Below, one piece after another: positions 1 to 7,170 of a DNA stretch of 64,000 bases. Numbering within the stretch: the stretch's first letter is position 1; each line of letters starts with the position of its first letter. The notes beneath the pieces were generated by a model that made no database searches, had not been told where the DNA came from, and saw nothing but the letters and a program-made list of their open reading frames with translations. The position numbers were made by a program, and so were the translations under genes. Origin of the DNA: Sphingosinithalassobacter sp. CS137. GTDB taxonomy: Bacteria > Pseudomonadota > Alphaproteobacteria > Sphingomonadales > Sphingomonadaceae. Location of the stretch: the NCBI RefSeq assembly GCF_014334115.1, contig NZ_CP060494.1:1054001-1118000 (forward strand), given 5' to 3'.

Positions 1-835
1 GCAGGATCGATCGAAACGGCTCGACGTCGGCCTCCAGCTCGTGCCGATAGGGCGTGTCGGCAAGCATCACGCCCGCTACGAATGCGCCGAGCGCCGGCGA
101 AAGACCCAGCAACTGCATCAACGAGGCGCTGGCGATCACAGTGAAGAGCCCGGCGAACACGAACATCTCGCGCTCGCCCATGTTGCCGATCAGCTTGAAC
201 AACGGCCGCAGCAGGAAACGGCCCGCGAGCACCAGTCCGACGATCGCAAGGACAGTGTACAGCGCCAGCATCCACCCAGGCGGTCCCGCCGCGTCCGCCG
301 GATTGCGCGAAAGCGCCGCCACGATCGTGAGCAGCGGAACGATCGAGATGTCCTGAAACAACAGGGTGGCGAAGGATCGCTCGCCCACCGGGGTACGCAG
401 CCTTCCGGCCGACTGGAGCATCGGCAGCACCTGGGCGGTCGAGGACAGCCCCAGCGGCAGGCCCAGCGCCAGTGCGGCGGCGGGGCTGAAGTCGGTGGCG
501 GCCAAAATGATCCCGGTGATCGCCAGACCACATAAGGCGACCTGCAGCAGACCGAAGCCGAAGATGTCGTGCCGCATCCGCCAGAGCCGCGAGGGGCTCA
601 GTTCGAGGCCCACGAGGAACAGGAGCAGCGCGATGCCCAGTTCGGCGACGCCCATCTTCTCTTCGGCGTCGCCCACCAGCCCCAGCACCGCGGGCCCGAC
701 CACCGCGCCGGCCACCAGATAGCCGAGCGTCGCCCCCAGCCCGAGCCGCCGGAACAGGAGCACGAACAACAGGCCGAAGCCCAGCAGTGGGACGCCATCG
801 CGAAGCAACGACAGGCCGCCGCCGTGTTCGTCCAT
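1..835 (-). CDS. Kef-type monovalent cation:proton antiporter (CPA2), 3' end outside window
   Basis: Inner-membrane cation/H+ exchange. The reading frame begins at ATG 835 and stays open to the left edge, giving 278 residues. Successive hydrophobic helices are visible, together with family stretches such as LGYLVAGAVVGP, ALGLPLGLSSTAQVLP, FATLLFQDISIVPLL and, near the edge, LGAFVAGVMLADTPYRHELE, which matches KefB/KefC exchanger domains. The C-terminal half, including any TrkA-N (RCK) regulatory domain, lies beyond the window, so a KefB or KefC assignment cannot be made. The ATG overlaps the TGA of the upstream scaffold-protein gene, so the two are probably cotranslated. Confidence 0.9.
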   Translation of the reverse strand, partial: MDEHGGGLSLLRDGVPLLGFGLLFVLLFRRLGLGATLGYLVAGAVVGPAVLGLVGDAEEKMGVAELGIALLLFLVGLELSPSRLWRMRHDIFGFGLLQVALCGLAITGIILAATDFSPAAALALGLPLGLSSTAQVLPMLQSAGRLRTPVGERSFATLLFQDISIVPLLTIVAALSRNPADAAGPPGWMLALYTVLAIVGLVLAGRFLLRPLFKLIGNMGEREMFVFAGLFTVIASASLMQLLGLSPALGAFVAGVMLADTPYRHELEADVEPFRSIL

Positions 836-1260
836 CAGCGGCGCGCCTGCGCGGCGGCCTCGGCCGCTGCTTCGAACGCCAGCCGGATCGACGGATGGCG
901 GGCACGATGCGGCAGCGCAGGGACGAATATCTCCAGTCCCGGCCAATCGGGCGCGGCACTGGATGCCCCCGCCAGCCAGCCCGTGAGCGCATCGACCGCC
1001 GCCGCGAGCTCGTCCTGCGTACGGCCCAGCGCATGCGACGCCATCAGCGCCGACGACGCCTGGCCGAGCGCGCAGGCCCGCACCTCCATTCCCAGCGCCG
1101 CCACGCGGCCCTCGGCGTCGAGGTCGACATCGACCGTCACTCGGCTCCCGCACACCGGCGAGCGCTTCTCGCTCGTCCCCATCGGCGCTTCAAGCCGCTG
1201 AAGATGCGCGACCGATGCGGCGAGGCGCAGGATCTGGGTATTGTAGAGCGGCGCGTTCAC
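835..1260 (-). CDS. Iron-sulfur cluster assembly scaffold (NifU/IscU-like) protein
   Basis: A 141-residue protein of the IscU/NifU N-terminal-like family found in alphaproteobacteria. Visible features are an N-terminus MNAPLYNTQILRLAAS, a cysteine in SPVCGSRVTV and another in RACALGQASS, which correspond to scaffold cysteine positions. There is no upstream in-frame ATG. The GTG at 1260 gives the N-terminus typical of the family and was chosen for that reason. The stop overlaps the start of the Kef-type antiporter. The function in Fe-S assembly follows from the family and not from any feature unique to this copy. Confidence 0.82.
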   Translation of the reverse strand: MNAPLYNTQILRLAASVAHLQRLEAPMGTSEKRSPVCGSRVTVDVDLDAEGRVAALGMEVRACALGQASSALMASHALGRTQDELAAAVDALTGWLAGASSAAPDWPGLEIFVPALPHRARHPSIRLAFEAAAEAAAQARR

Positions 1261-1316
1261 GAAAACGCATGTAGGGCACCGACGCGCCAAGCGCGAGGGC
1301 TTCCGACGCGGGATCG

Positions 1317-2447
1317 TTACGCTGCCGGGCGCGCCCCCCATATCTCGATGTGATCGCGGCGTTCGACCCGGATCGGACGCTCGGCATCGAGCAGCCCGGC
1401 AAGCCCGGTTCGCTCCAGAAGCGCCCGGATCCGCGCCTGCGCATCCGAGTCGCACGCCGCGAAGGCGTCGGTCACGCGCTGCCAGAGGAAGAACATGTAC
1501 GGCTGCACTCCGCTGGAATAGCGGGCGCCGCGGAAGCTGGTCTCCACCATCCCGATCACCCGCTGCTGCGGCTTTGCGGTGACGGGCGCCCCCTCGACCG
1601 GATCGGCGGCATCGACATGCTCGGCAAGCGCGGCGCATTTGTCGGTAAGCTCGGGAAACAGCTCTTCGCCGGCATGCGCCAGCAGCGCCTCGACGGTCTC
1701 CGGCACCGAGTCGTCGGCGAGCCAGTCGGACGACCGATCGCCATATTCGGGCATGTCCGCATCGGGCGCGTTCATCCGCTCGACCCAGCGAAACACCTTC
1801 GGCGCGCGCCGCTTCATGATTCCCGCCGGCACCGGATCGCGCCCGAGATGGGCGAACAGCGGCCCCAGCAGCCCATAGTCGCCGATCGAGGGCCGGCCGC
1901 CGAACAGATAAGGATGCTGCGCGAAATGCGCTTCGAGGAGATCGAGCAGCCGCTCGTACGACGCCTCGATCGCCGGGATCGTCTCCGCCGTCACGCCCAG
2001 CATCGGCAGATAGCTGTTCATGCGCGCCATCACCTTCGCCGCCGCATCGGGTCCGGAGCCGCCGGCGAAGGCATCGGTCAGGAAGCCGTGCTGATCGTCG
2101 AGATAGGACCAGCGATAATGCATTGCGTGGCGCGTGAGCCCGACCACGGCATAGAGTTCGAGCACATGCGCCAGCACGCGCTGCGCCGCGCCCGGCGGGA
2201 TCGCGCTGAGCGGGACGCCCGCGGCTTCGAACCGATCGAGGATCTCGACCGTATCCTGGATCACCGTGCCGTCGGGCAGCACCACGACCGGAATGATCCC
2301 GCGCCCGATCGCGGGCACGACCTGTTCGCGAAACGCCGGATCGCTTGGCGCCCGCTCGACATAAGCGATGCCCTGCTTGCGCAGATAGGCGCGGGTCTTG
2401 CCCGTGTAGAGCGAGTGGGGGACGCCGTAGAGGATCACGGACTCCAT
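1317..2447 (-). CDS. Glutathione S-transferase family protein (long form)
   Basis: A 376-residue protein with an N-terminal thioredoxin-like GST domain: VILYGVPHSLYTGKTRAYL, then the cis-proline region IIPVVVLPDGTVIQDTVEIL. A long all-helical C-terminal part contains PYLFGGRPSIGDYGLLGPLF, the usual GST C-terminal signature. It is longer than a standard GST of about 200-250 residues, so the last 130 residues are an extension of unknown role. The substrate is unknown. Two starts are possible: GTG 2453, which overlaps the cvpA stop, or ATG 2447. A GGAGG lies 10 bases before the ATG and 4 before the GTG, and the ATG is preferred. Cotranscribed with cvpA. Confidence 0.82.
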   Translation of the reverse strand: MESVILYGVPHSLYTGKTRAYLRKQGIAYVERAPSDPAFREQVVPAIGRGIIPVVVLPDGTVIQDTVEILDRFEAAGVPLSAIPPGAAQRVLAHVLELYAVVGLTRHAMHYRWSYLDDQHGFLTDAFAGGSGPDAAAKVMARMNSYLPMLGVTAETIPAIEASYERLLDLLEAHFAQHPYLFGGRPSIGDYGLLGPLFAHLGRDPVPAGIMKRRAPKVFRWVERMNAPDADMPEYGDRSSDWLADDSVPETVEALLAHAGEELFPELTDKCAALAEHVDAADPVEGAPVTAKPQQRVIGMVETSFRGARYSSGVQPYMFFLWQRVTDAFAACDSDAQARIRALLERTGLAGLLDAERPIRVERRDHIEIWGARPAA

Positions 2448-2449
2448 CG

Positions 2450-3007
2450 TCACGGTTCCTCCCCGCTGGCGTTCGTTTCATTCTCCTCCGGCCCGAACAC
2501 CGGCTCGCCGCGCCGCCTCCGGTCGACGAAATCGGCGATGCTCGCGCTGGTGTTGTTGAGCAGGGGATAGGTGGTCGACGTGGTGATCCAGTCGGGACGC
2601 TGAGCGGGCCCGCCGCGCACCGTATCGATCAGCAGCGCGAGCAGCAGGAACGCCAGGCTGACGAGGACCAGCCCCTTCAGCGCACCGAAGCCCAGCCCCA
2701 GCGCGCGATCGATCGGGCCGAGGAAGCTCTGCCGCGTGCGCGATCCGATCGCGTTCGCCACCATCCGCCCGCCGAAATAGGTGACCCCCGCGATGATCGC
2801 GAAGGCGAGCACCGCGGCGCCCTGCACCGTGCCCACCGGCTCTGCCAGTGCCTGCGCCAGCGGCGTGTGGAAGAAGCGGATCGCGACGACGATGAACAGC
2901 CAGGCGAGCAACGCCAGCACTTCGGTGACGAAGCCGCGCCAGAGCCCGAGCACCGCCGACCCGCCGATCGCCAGCAGCACGATGATGTCGAGAGCGGTGA
3001 GTGTCAT
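2450..3007 (-). CDS. cvpA: CvpA family membrane protein
   Basis: A 185-residue inner-membrane protein of the CvpA/colicin V production family. Four hydrophobic segments are visible (about residues 5-22, 28-48, 62-85 and 103-125), with the family-like stretches GLWRGFVTEVLALLAWL and AVLAFAIIAGVTYFGGRMV. Cellular roles reported for the family include envelope homeostasis and purine-linked phenotypes, but its biochemistry is unclear. The stop overlaps the alternative GTG start of the GST gene. In relatives cvpA commonly sits next to radA; here a 4-kb AT-richer insert separates the two. Confidence 0.88.
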   Translation of the reverse strand: MTLTALDIIVLLAIGGSAVLGLWRGFVTEVLALLAWLFIVVAIRFFHTPLAQALAEPVGTVQGAAVLAFAIIAGVTYFGGRMVANAIGSRTRQSFLGPIDRALGLGFGALKGLVLVSLAFLLLALLIDTVRGGPAQRPDWITTSTTYPLLNNTSASIADFVDRRRRGEPVFGPEENETNASGEEP

Positions 3008-3469
3008 GCGCGGCCCCGGCGAGTGATGTGGCGGCCTACATACCCGGGAGCGGCGCGGGCGACTAGGTGGCGCGCGGCGACGGCTGGCCGCGAGTCGCAT
3101 GTCCGGGGCGGCGGTATCAGGATACCCGAACGCAGCGAATGCAGCGCTACACCCCCCCCTCCGCGCGGCCCCTGCGCCCGCCCGATGAAGAGCGGGAAGC
3201 GCCGATCGAGTGCGGGTTGGCATGGGACGGAGTGTACGGGATCGGAGCGGGTGTAGGACAGCGGAATTTTGGGGAGCAAGCACGCGGCTGGAATTGGGCC
3301 GTTAGCTGACGGGCAGCTCCAGGCCGGTGAAACATGGGAAGCGGACTTCGTTCAGCTATCCTGACGACTTACTCGCTCGCAAAGGCCTACATCGCTCCCG
3401 AAGCGAAGGCTCATTAGAGTCGCTCACCGTGGAGTTTCTAGTGGCGCTAACACTGACGGCGAGCCCGCG
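3008..3469. other. Non-coding stretch between cvpA and the HD-domain gene
   Basis: No convincing gene is seen on either strand in these 462 bases. The cvpA promoter should lie in the GC-rich right-hand part near 3008-3100, but only a weak TATGTA-like -10 (minus strand, about 3037-3042) is visible. An eight-C run lies at 3152-3159. From about 3300 onward the composition becomes more AT-rich, which I take as the edge of the inserted segment. The words AGCGGAC and TTCGTTC at 3340-3353 resemble the flank of the orphan gene near 34.4 kb. Confidence 0.5.
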
Positions 3470-5968
3470 TCATTGGGTATTAGGGCGACGAGCTGTCTTG
3501 TCTTCGGTCTCGCGGGACGGGATCGGGGCACCATAAGGAAGGTCTACGCGGAGTTCCACGCGACGGTCACCATCCGTGATCTGATGCACTGAGGCGGTGT
3601 CCTGCTTGTCGGGCAATATGCTCTTCGACTTATAGGCATGCACGACGAGCACGATCTGCTTGTCGAGCGCGATTGCATACCGGCGCCCCTGCATGCCGGC
3701 GCTGCCCTTGGCATGAACGGGCTCTGCCGCAGCTCCGCTATGCTTGTTCTCGAGCACGATGGTATCATTGAGGATCAGGTCAGTGATCCCGCCGCCGGCT
3801 TTGGGCGCCTCAGTGACACGAATGCCGGCAGCGGAGAAGAAGGCGCCGACCCAGCGCTGAAGCTCGGCCTCATCCGCGATGGTCTCAGATACCTTCCCAC
3901 TGCGGTACCATTCATCGATCATCCGCCACAACGCAGTAAGTGCGTTAGTCAGCTCGGCAAGCTGCTCGGCGGCAATGCCGCCCCTGAGCGCCGCATTTAG
4001 TTTTTGAGCAAGGACGATGCCGAAATCCTCATTTACGTCCAGCCATGGTTGCGGGACTGCTAGGTCCTTCTCTTGGACCGAGATGAGTGAGATGCGCTTA
4101 GTAGTTAGATGCTCAAAGGCGCGTGTGTCGACCACCCCTGCTTGCCGCAGGGCGTCGATCCACGCGTCATTTACCACGCGATCCGCCTTGATGAAGCCGT
4201 CCGCCTCCTGCGCCAGGACGATTCCATAGCGTGCGAAGAATTCGAGCTTGGCGGCGAGTGCTATAAGCGGAACTACGTCACGGGGGCAGAAGACGTAGCT
4301 GGTCCGCTTCTGCAGCTCGTAGGCGTTCGACCATTTGACTGGATTAAAGGAAAATTCCGGCACACGAAGCGAGCCATTGGGGTACCGCGCCAAGATCTTG
4401 ATCGCGTCGGCCTTTAGTGAGGAGAGATCGACGATGATCTGTTCGGGTCCGCATGCGACGAGCTTGGCGCGCATTGCTTGCATGTCCACAACCTCAATTC
4501 CGTGCGCGATCAACGCCTCGGCGCAGGTGATAGCGAGGGCATGGATACGCTCGCCAATCTCATAGCGCGCGCGCAGCGTCTTTAAGTCGGCCACAACCTT
4601 GAGCCAGAGGGTGCGGCGTCGGTTCTCCTGGCGCTCTTGGTCAAGATCGGGAGCCACGCCGATGAAGCGTCCTCGTAGCGCAAACGCGCGATGGAGAAGC
4701 TCTCGCGATAGGATGCCGTTGGCGAGGGCGGCAGCCGATGGGCTCGGCGGGGGAAAGCGATCGTGGCGAATATGTCCAGCGAAGAGGCGCAGCACGGTGT
4801 CGTCGCCCAAATTCACAAACAAATCTTCGAGCGAGAAGCGCTCTGTTCGGTCCCGCTCGGCGATGAGGATCAAGCGCTGCGCCATTGCCTCAGCGGCCCT
4901 GACCTTGTGATGATGATAGAGGCGGTCGTAGAGGAAGGTACGGCCAATCAGCATCTGCTCGAAGGAGCCGAAACCCGATGCGGCGATGCCAAGCTGGAGT
5001 AAGGTTTCGTGCGGAGCAAGCTTTACCCGGGCGCGTAGCTCCTTGAGCGAGCCATCGATATTTTCTTCACGCACTTGGAGGATTTCGAGGCGGGAAAGCA
5101 GACGGTCGGTGTCGAATCCGATCTCAAGCCCAGCGTGGTGAGCATCGCGCTGAAGATAGTCGAGCTTGTCGGCGTCGAGCTGGCCACTGACGACGGCGGT
5201 GAGATGGTCGGCGCCTGGACCTTCGACCGCGCCCGTGATCGCAGCCGTCAGCCGGTCTTGCAGAGCACCGATGGGAAGCGTGGCCGGAAGCCCGAACTCC
5301 CGGCGATTGAGAATGGCGGTGATCGGCTCCGAGAGGAGGATCATCACGGCGATTATTTCGGAGATCGCGGGCTCAGAATTGTACTGATAGATCGCAAGCA
5401 ACTCTGCGGCCAAGGCGCTTAGGTCCTGGCGCCAATCTGGTGCCTCGTCCTGCGGATCGATCGGGCGCAGGACAGCGTCGAGTTCCATTACAGGTTCGGT
5501 CGCGTGGCTGAACGGGCCGTGGCCAAGATCGTGGAATAGCGCCGCAAGACGGAGGCAGTAGCGATCCTCGTCGCGGATGACCGGTAGGGGATTGTCGGGC
5601 TGGTCACGGTTCCGCCGCTCGATCTGACGCGACAGTGTCGCCAGCGTGACCTCGACAGCACCGATGACCCCGAGGATGTGCTCAAGCCTGTCGTGGCAGG
5701 CGCTCGGGAAAACGAGTTGGGCAAGACCGAGCTGGCGCACGCCACGCATGCGCTGGAGCAAGTCGGTGTCGAGCAGTGCCACTTCCCAGGGCAGCAGCTC
5801 AATCGTTCCCCAAATTGGATCGTTGACCTGCTTTGGCCGGGATTGCGACCGCGTGCCTTGATCAAGCCGCCGTGCCAGAGGCTCAGTCCAACCGCCGACG
5901 AGTGCGTCCAGACGGTTTGACAAGTCAGGCGCAACGCCGCGCAGCCGCGCCCGCACGAAGCCTGTCAT
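3470..5968 (-). CDS. SAMHD1-like HD phosphohydrolase fused to a probable PD-(D/E)xK nuclease domain
   Basis: An 832-residue protein. Residues about 50-450 form an HD-superfamily phosphohydrolase of the COG1078/SAMHD1 type. DRLEH places the first metal histidine at H97, HDLGHGPFSH at 146-155 supplies the HD pair, and DADKLDYLQRDAHH at 265-278 supplies the fourth metal ligand (D267) with the motif that follows it in SAMHD1. In that family the enzyme removes triphosphate from dNTPs. A middle region (450-690) is unrecognised. Residues about 700-780 contain GGGITD (D730) and VLENK (E740, K742), the spacing of a PD-(D/E)xK nuclease core. ATG 5968 has an upstream AGGG. It is the second gene of a two-gene operon, 9 bases after its partner's stop. 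Codon use is more AT-rich than in neighbours (positions 4081-4140 are 32 of 60 G+C), suggesting transfer. dNTP depletion plus DNA cutting would suit antiphage defence, but that is inference. Confidence 0.8.
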   Translation of the reverse strand: MTGFVRARLRGVAPDLSNRLDALVGGWTEPLARRLDQGTRSQSRPKQVNDPIWGTIELLPWEVALLDTDLLQRMRGVRQLGLAQLVFPSACHDRLEHILGVIGAVEVTLATLSRQIERRNRDQPDNPLPVIRDEDRYCLRLAALFHDLGHGPFSHATEPVMELDAVLRPIDPQDEAPDWRQDLSALAAELLAIYQYNSEPAISEIIAVMILLSEPITAILNRREFGLPATLPIGALQDRLTAAITGAVEGPGADHLTAVVSGQLDADKLDYLQRDAHHAGLEIGFDTDRLLSRLEILQVREENIDGSLKELRARVKLAPHETLLQLGIAASGFGSFEQMLIGRTFLYDRLYHHHKVRAAEAMAQRLILIAERDRTERFSLEDLFVNLGDDTVLRLFAGHIRHDRFPPPSPSAAALANGILSRELLHRAFALRGRFIGVAPDLDQERQENRRRTLWLKVVADLKTLRARYEIGERIHALAITCAEALIAHGIEVVDMQAMRAKLVACGPEQIIVDLSSLKADAIKILARYPNGSLRVPEFSFNPVKWSNAYELQKRTSYVFCPRDVVPLIALAAKLEFFARYGIVLAQEADGFIKADRVVNDAWIDALRQAGVVDTRAFEHLTTKRISLISVQEKDLAVPQPWLDVNEDFGIVLAQKLNAALRGGIAAEQLAELTNALTALWRMIDEWYRSGKVSETIADEAELQRWVGAFFSAAGIRVTEAPKAGGGITDLILNDTIVLENKHSGAAAEPVHAKGSAGMQGRRYAIALDKQIVLVVHAYKSKSILPDKQDTASVHQITDGDRRVELRVDLPYGAPIPSRETEDKTARRPNTQ

Positions 5969-5977
5969 GGGTGCACC

Positions 5978-6391
5978 CTAAGCAGCCACCGGCTGCAGGG
6001 ATGCTCCAATGTCTCCTTTGATCACGTGTACGGTGTCACGCAGCATGCCGCCGAGCCGTCGCGCTTCACTTGTTGATAGTCCCACACCAACCGCGATCTG
6101 TCGGGCAAGATCATCATCCAACGTCACCTGCGTCGATAAATAAGTGGGGTTCGGCTCGCTAGTGAGCAGCGCCTCCTGCGCCGCCAGCAGGATGGAGGGT
6201 AGCTGGAGGCAGCGCAGGCCTACGTTTGAGTTGGAGAAGGTCAGTCCGCGGACGAGCGCGTCGGGCAGCTCTTCGCGCAGCTCGAACAACGCACGATCAA
6301 GGATACCGTGTGAACTGGGCATGCGCTCGTTAGGCGCGCCGAGACGCCAGAGGGCGGTTAGCAGCTCCGCTATCTCATACCGGTCGATCAT
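5978..6391 (-). CDS. Uncharacterised 137-residue partner of the HD/nuclease protein
   Basis: I do not recognise the family. The protein is mostly helical-looking and soluble, has no signal peptide or membrane segment, and contains a single cysteine (in GLRCLQLP). The N-terminal part MIDRYEIAELLTALWRLG could be a small helical domain, and the C-terminal part has the pattern TLDDDLARQIAVGVGLS. The start ATG 6391 is supported by GAGG seven bases upstream. It is the first gene of the operon that continues into the HD/nuclease gene and is transcribed away from the MerR-like gene. A tight operon suggests that it is a subunit, inhibitor or activator of the large protein. Confidence 0.72.
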   Translation of the reverse strand: MIDRYEIAELLTALWRLGAPNERMPSSHGILDRALFELREELPDALVRGLTFSNSNVGLRCLQLPSILLAAQEALLTSEPNPTYLSTQVTLDDDLARQIAVGVGLSTSEARRLGGMLRDTVHVIKGDIGASLQPVAA

Positions 6392-6438
6392 GTGAGCACC
6401 TCTGCGGAGATCGTTAGCCTGAAAAGCTTACAATCCAT

Positions 6439-6458
6439 AACTGGGGTTGACCCCAGTT
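6439..6458. promoter_or_regulatory. Perfect 20-bp palindrome, probable operator of the MerR-like regulator
   Basis: The arms AACTGGGGT and ACCCCAGTT flank a two-base centre TG. The palindrome sits between the divergent 137-residue gene and the regulator gene, 48 bp from the former's start. This is the size and symmetry expected for a MerR-family dimer site. No clear -35/-10 pair could be assigned around it. Confidence 0.65.
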
Positions 6459-6508
6459 CGAAACGGTTTCAAGCACATTTTGTTTCCCCCGTCAATTCGA
6501 GTTCGGAC

Positions 6509-6928
6509 GTGGCCGGCATCCTTATTCAGACTGCTCAAGTGACCGAGCTGGCCGGCATTACTGGCGAGCAGCTGCGGTACTGGAAGGGTGCGCTGCGTCC
6601 GATTGCGAAAAGAGACGGACGTAAGAAAGGCTATAGCTTCGCCGAGCTGGTGGCCATAGCGGCAATCGGAGAGGCGATGGCTCAATTCAGCCTCGATATC
6701 TCTCGATTTCAGGAGTCGGCAGAGGATTTCTTCGCGGCGGTCGAGGCCATTGTACGAGAGCAGCAGACTCCCGGAATGGTATACCTAAGCGGCGATCAGG
6801 TAAGTGTAGGCGAGCCGTTTCCGCAAGATGGCGAGGTGGCCCTCGTGTTCCAGATCAACCGGCTCGCGCGCCGCCTGCGCGAGCAGATGACCAGCGCGCC
6901 TCCTCCGGCGCAATTTAGCCTGATCTGA
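6509..6928 (+). CDS. MerR-like winged-helix transcriptional regulator
   Basis: A 139-residue protein with an N-terminal MerR-type winged helix: IQTAQVTELAGITGEQLRYW is the helix-turn-helix, and KGYSFAELVAIAAIGEAM is the wing and following helix. A C-terminal part of about 80 residues has no recognisable ligand site and no metal-binding cysteines. The frame is open back to a GTG at 6392, but that start would abut the divergent gene's ATG and place the palindrome inside the coding region. GTG 6509 puts the palindrome upstream and begins directly before the DNA-binding domain. No strong ribosome-binding site precedes either. It is likely to control the divergent operon and itself. Confidence 0.7.
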   Translation: MAGILIQTAQVTELAGITGEQLRYWKGALRPIAKRDGRKKGYSFAELVAIAAIGEAMAQFSLDISRFQESAEDFFAAVEAIVREQQTPGMVYLSGDQVSVGEPFPQDGEVALVFQINRLARRLREQMTSAPPPAQFSLI

Positions 6929-7170
6929 CCCTCGCCCGTCGGATGGCCCCTCGACCGATGGGCTCTGTCCTTCGCCCTTATTTCGACGGACTGCCTTGGG
7001 CCCCGCCCTTCGCCCACCCTAGTGTGATCGCTCATCACCAGACAGCCGATTGACGGGCAGGGTAGTCCGCACGTCGGTAGTCCCGCCGCTGTCGTGACCA
7101 TGAACGGCCAGGTTCCGGGCCTCTATCGAGCCAAGCTGAACGACAGGAATTAGGGCGCAAAGCCGTCCCC

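Noticed and set aside
3067..3536. Small plus-strand frames in the cvpA-HD gap
   Set aside because: No ribosome-binding sites, atypical composition and no family resemblance; they look like chance frames.
6392..6508. N-terminal extension of the MerR-like frame from GTG 6392
   Set aside because: It leaves no promoter space to the divergent gene, contains the palindrome, and has no ribosome-binding site.
3479..7157. ATTAGGGCG at 3479-3487 and again at 7149-7157 as possible direct repeats bounding the insert
   Set aside because: Only 9 bp long. One copy is inside the C-terminal codons of the HD gene, and a chance match between flanks of this size is likely.
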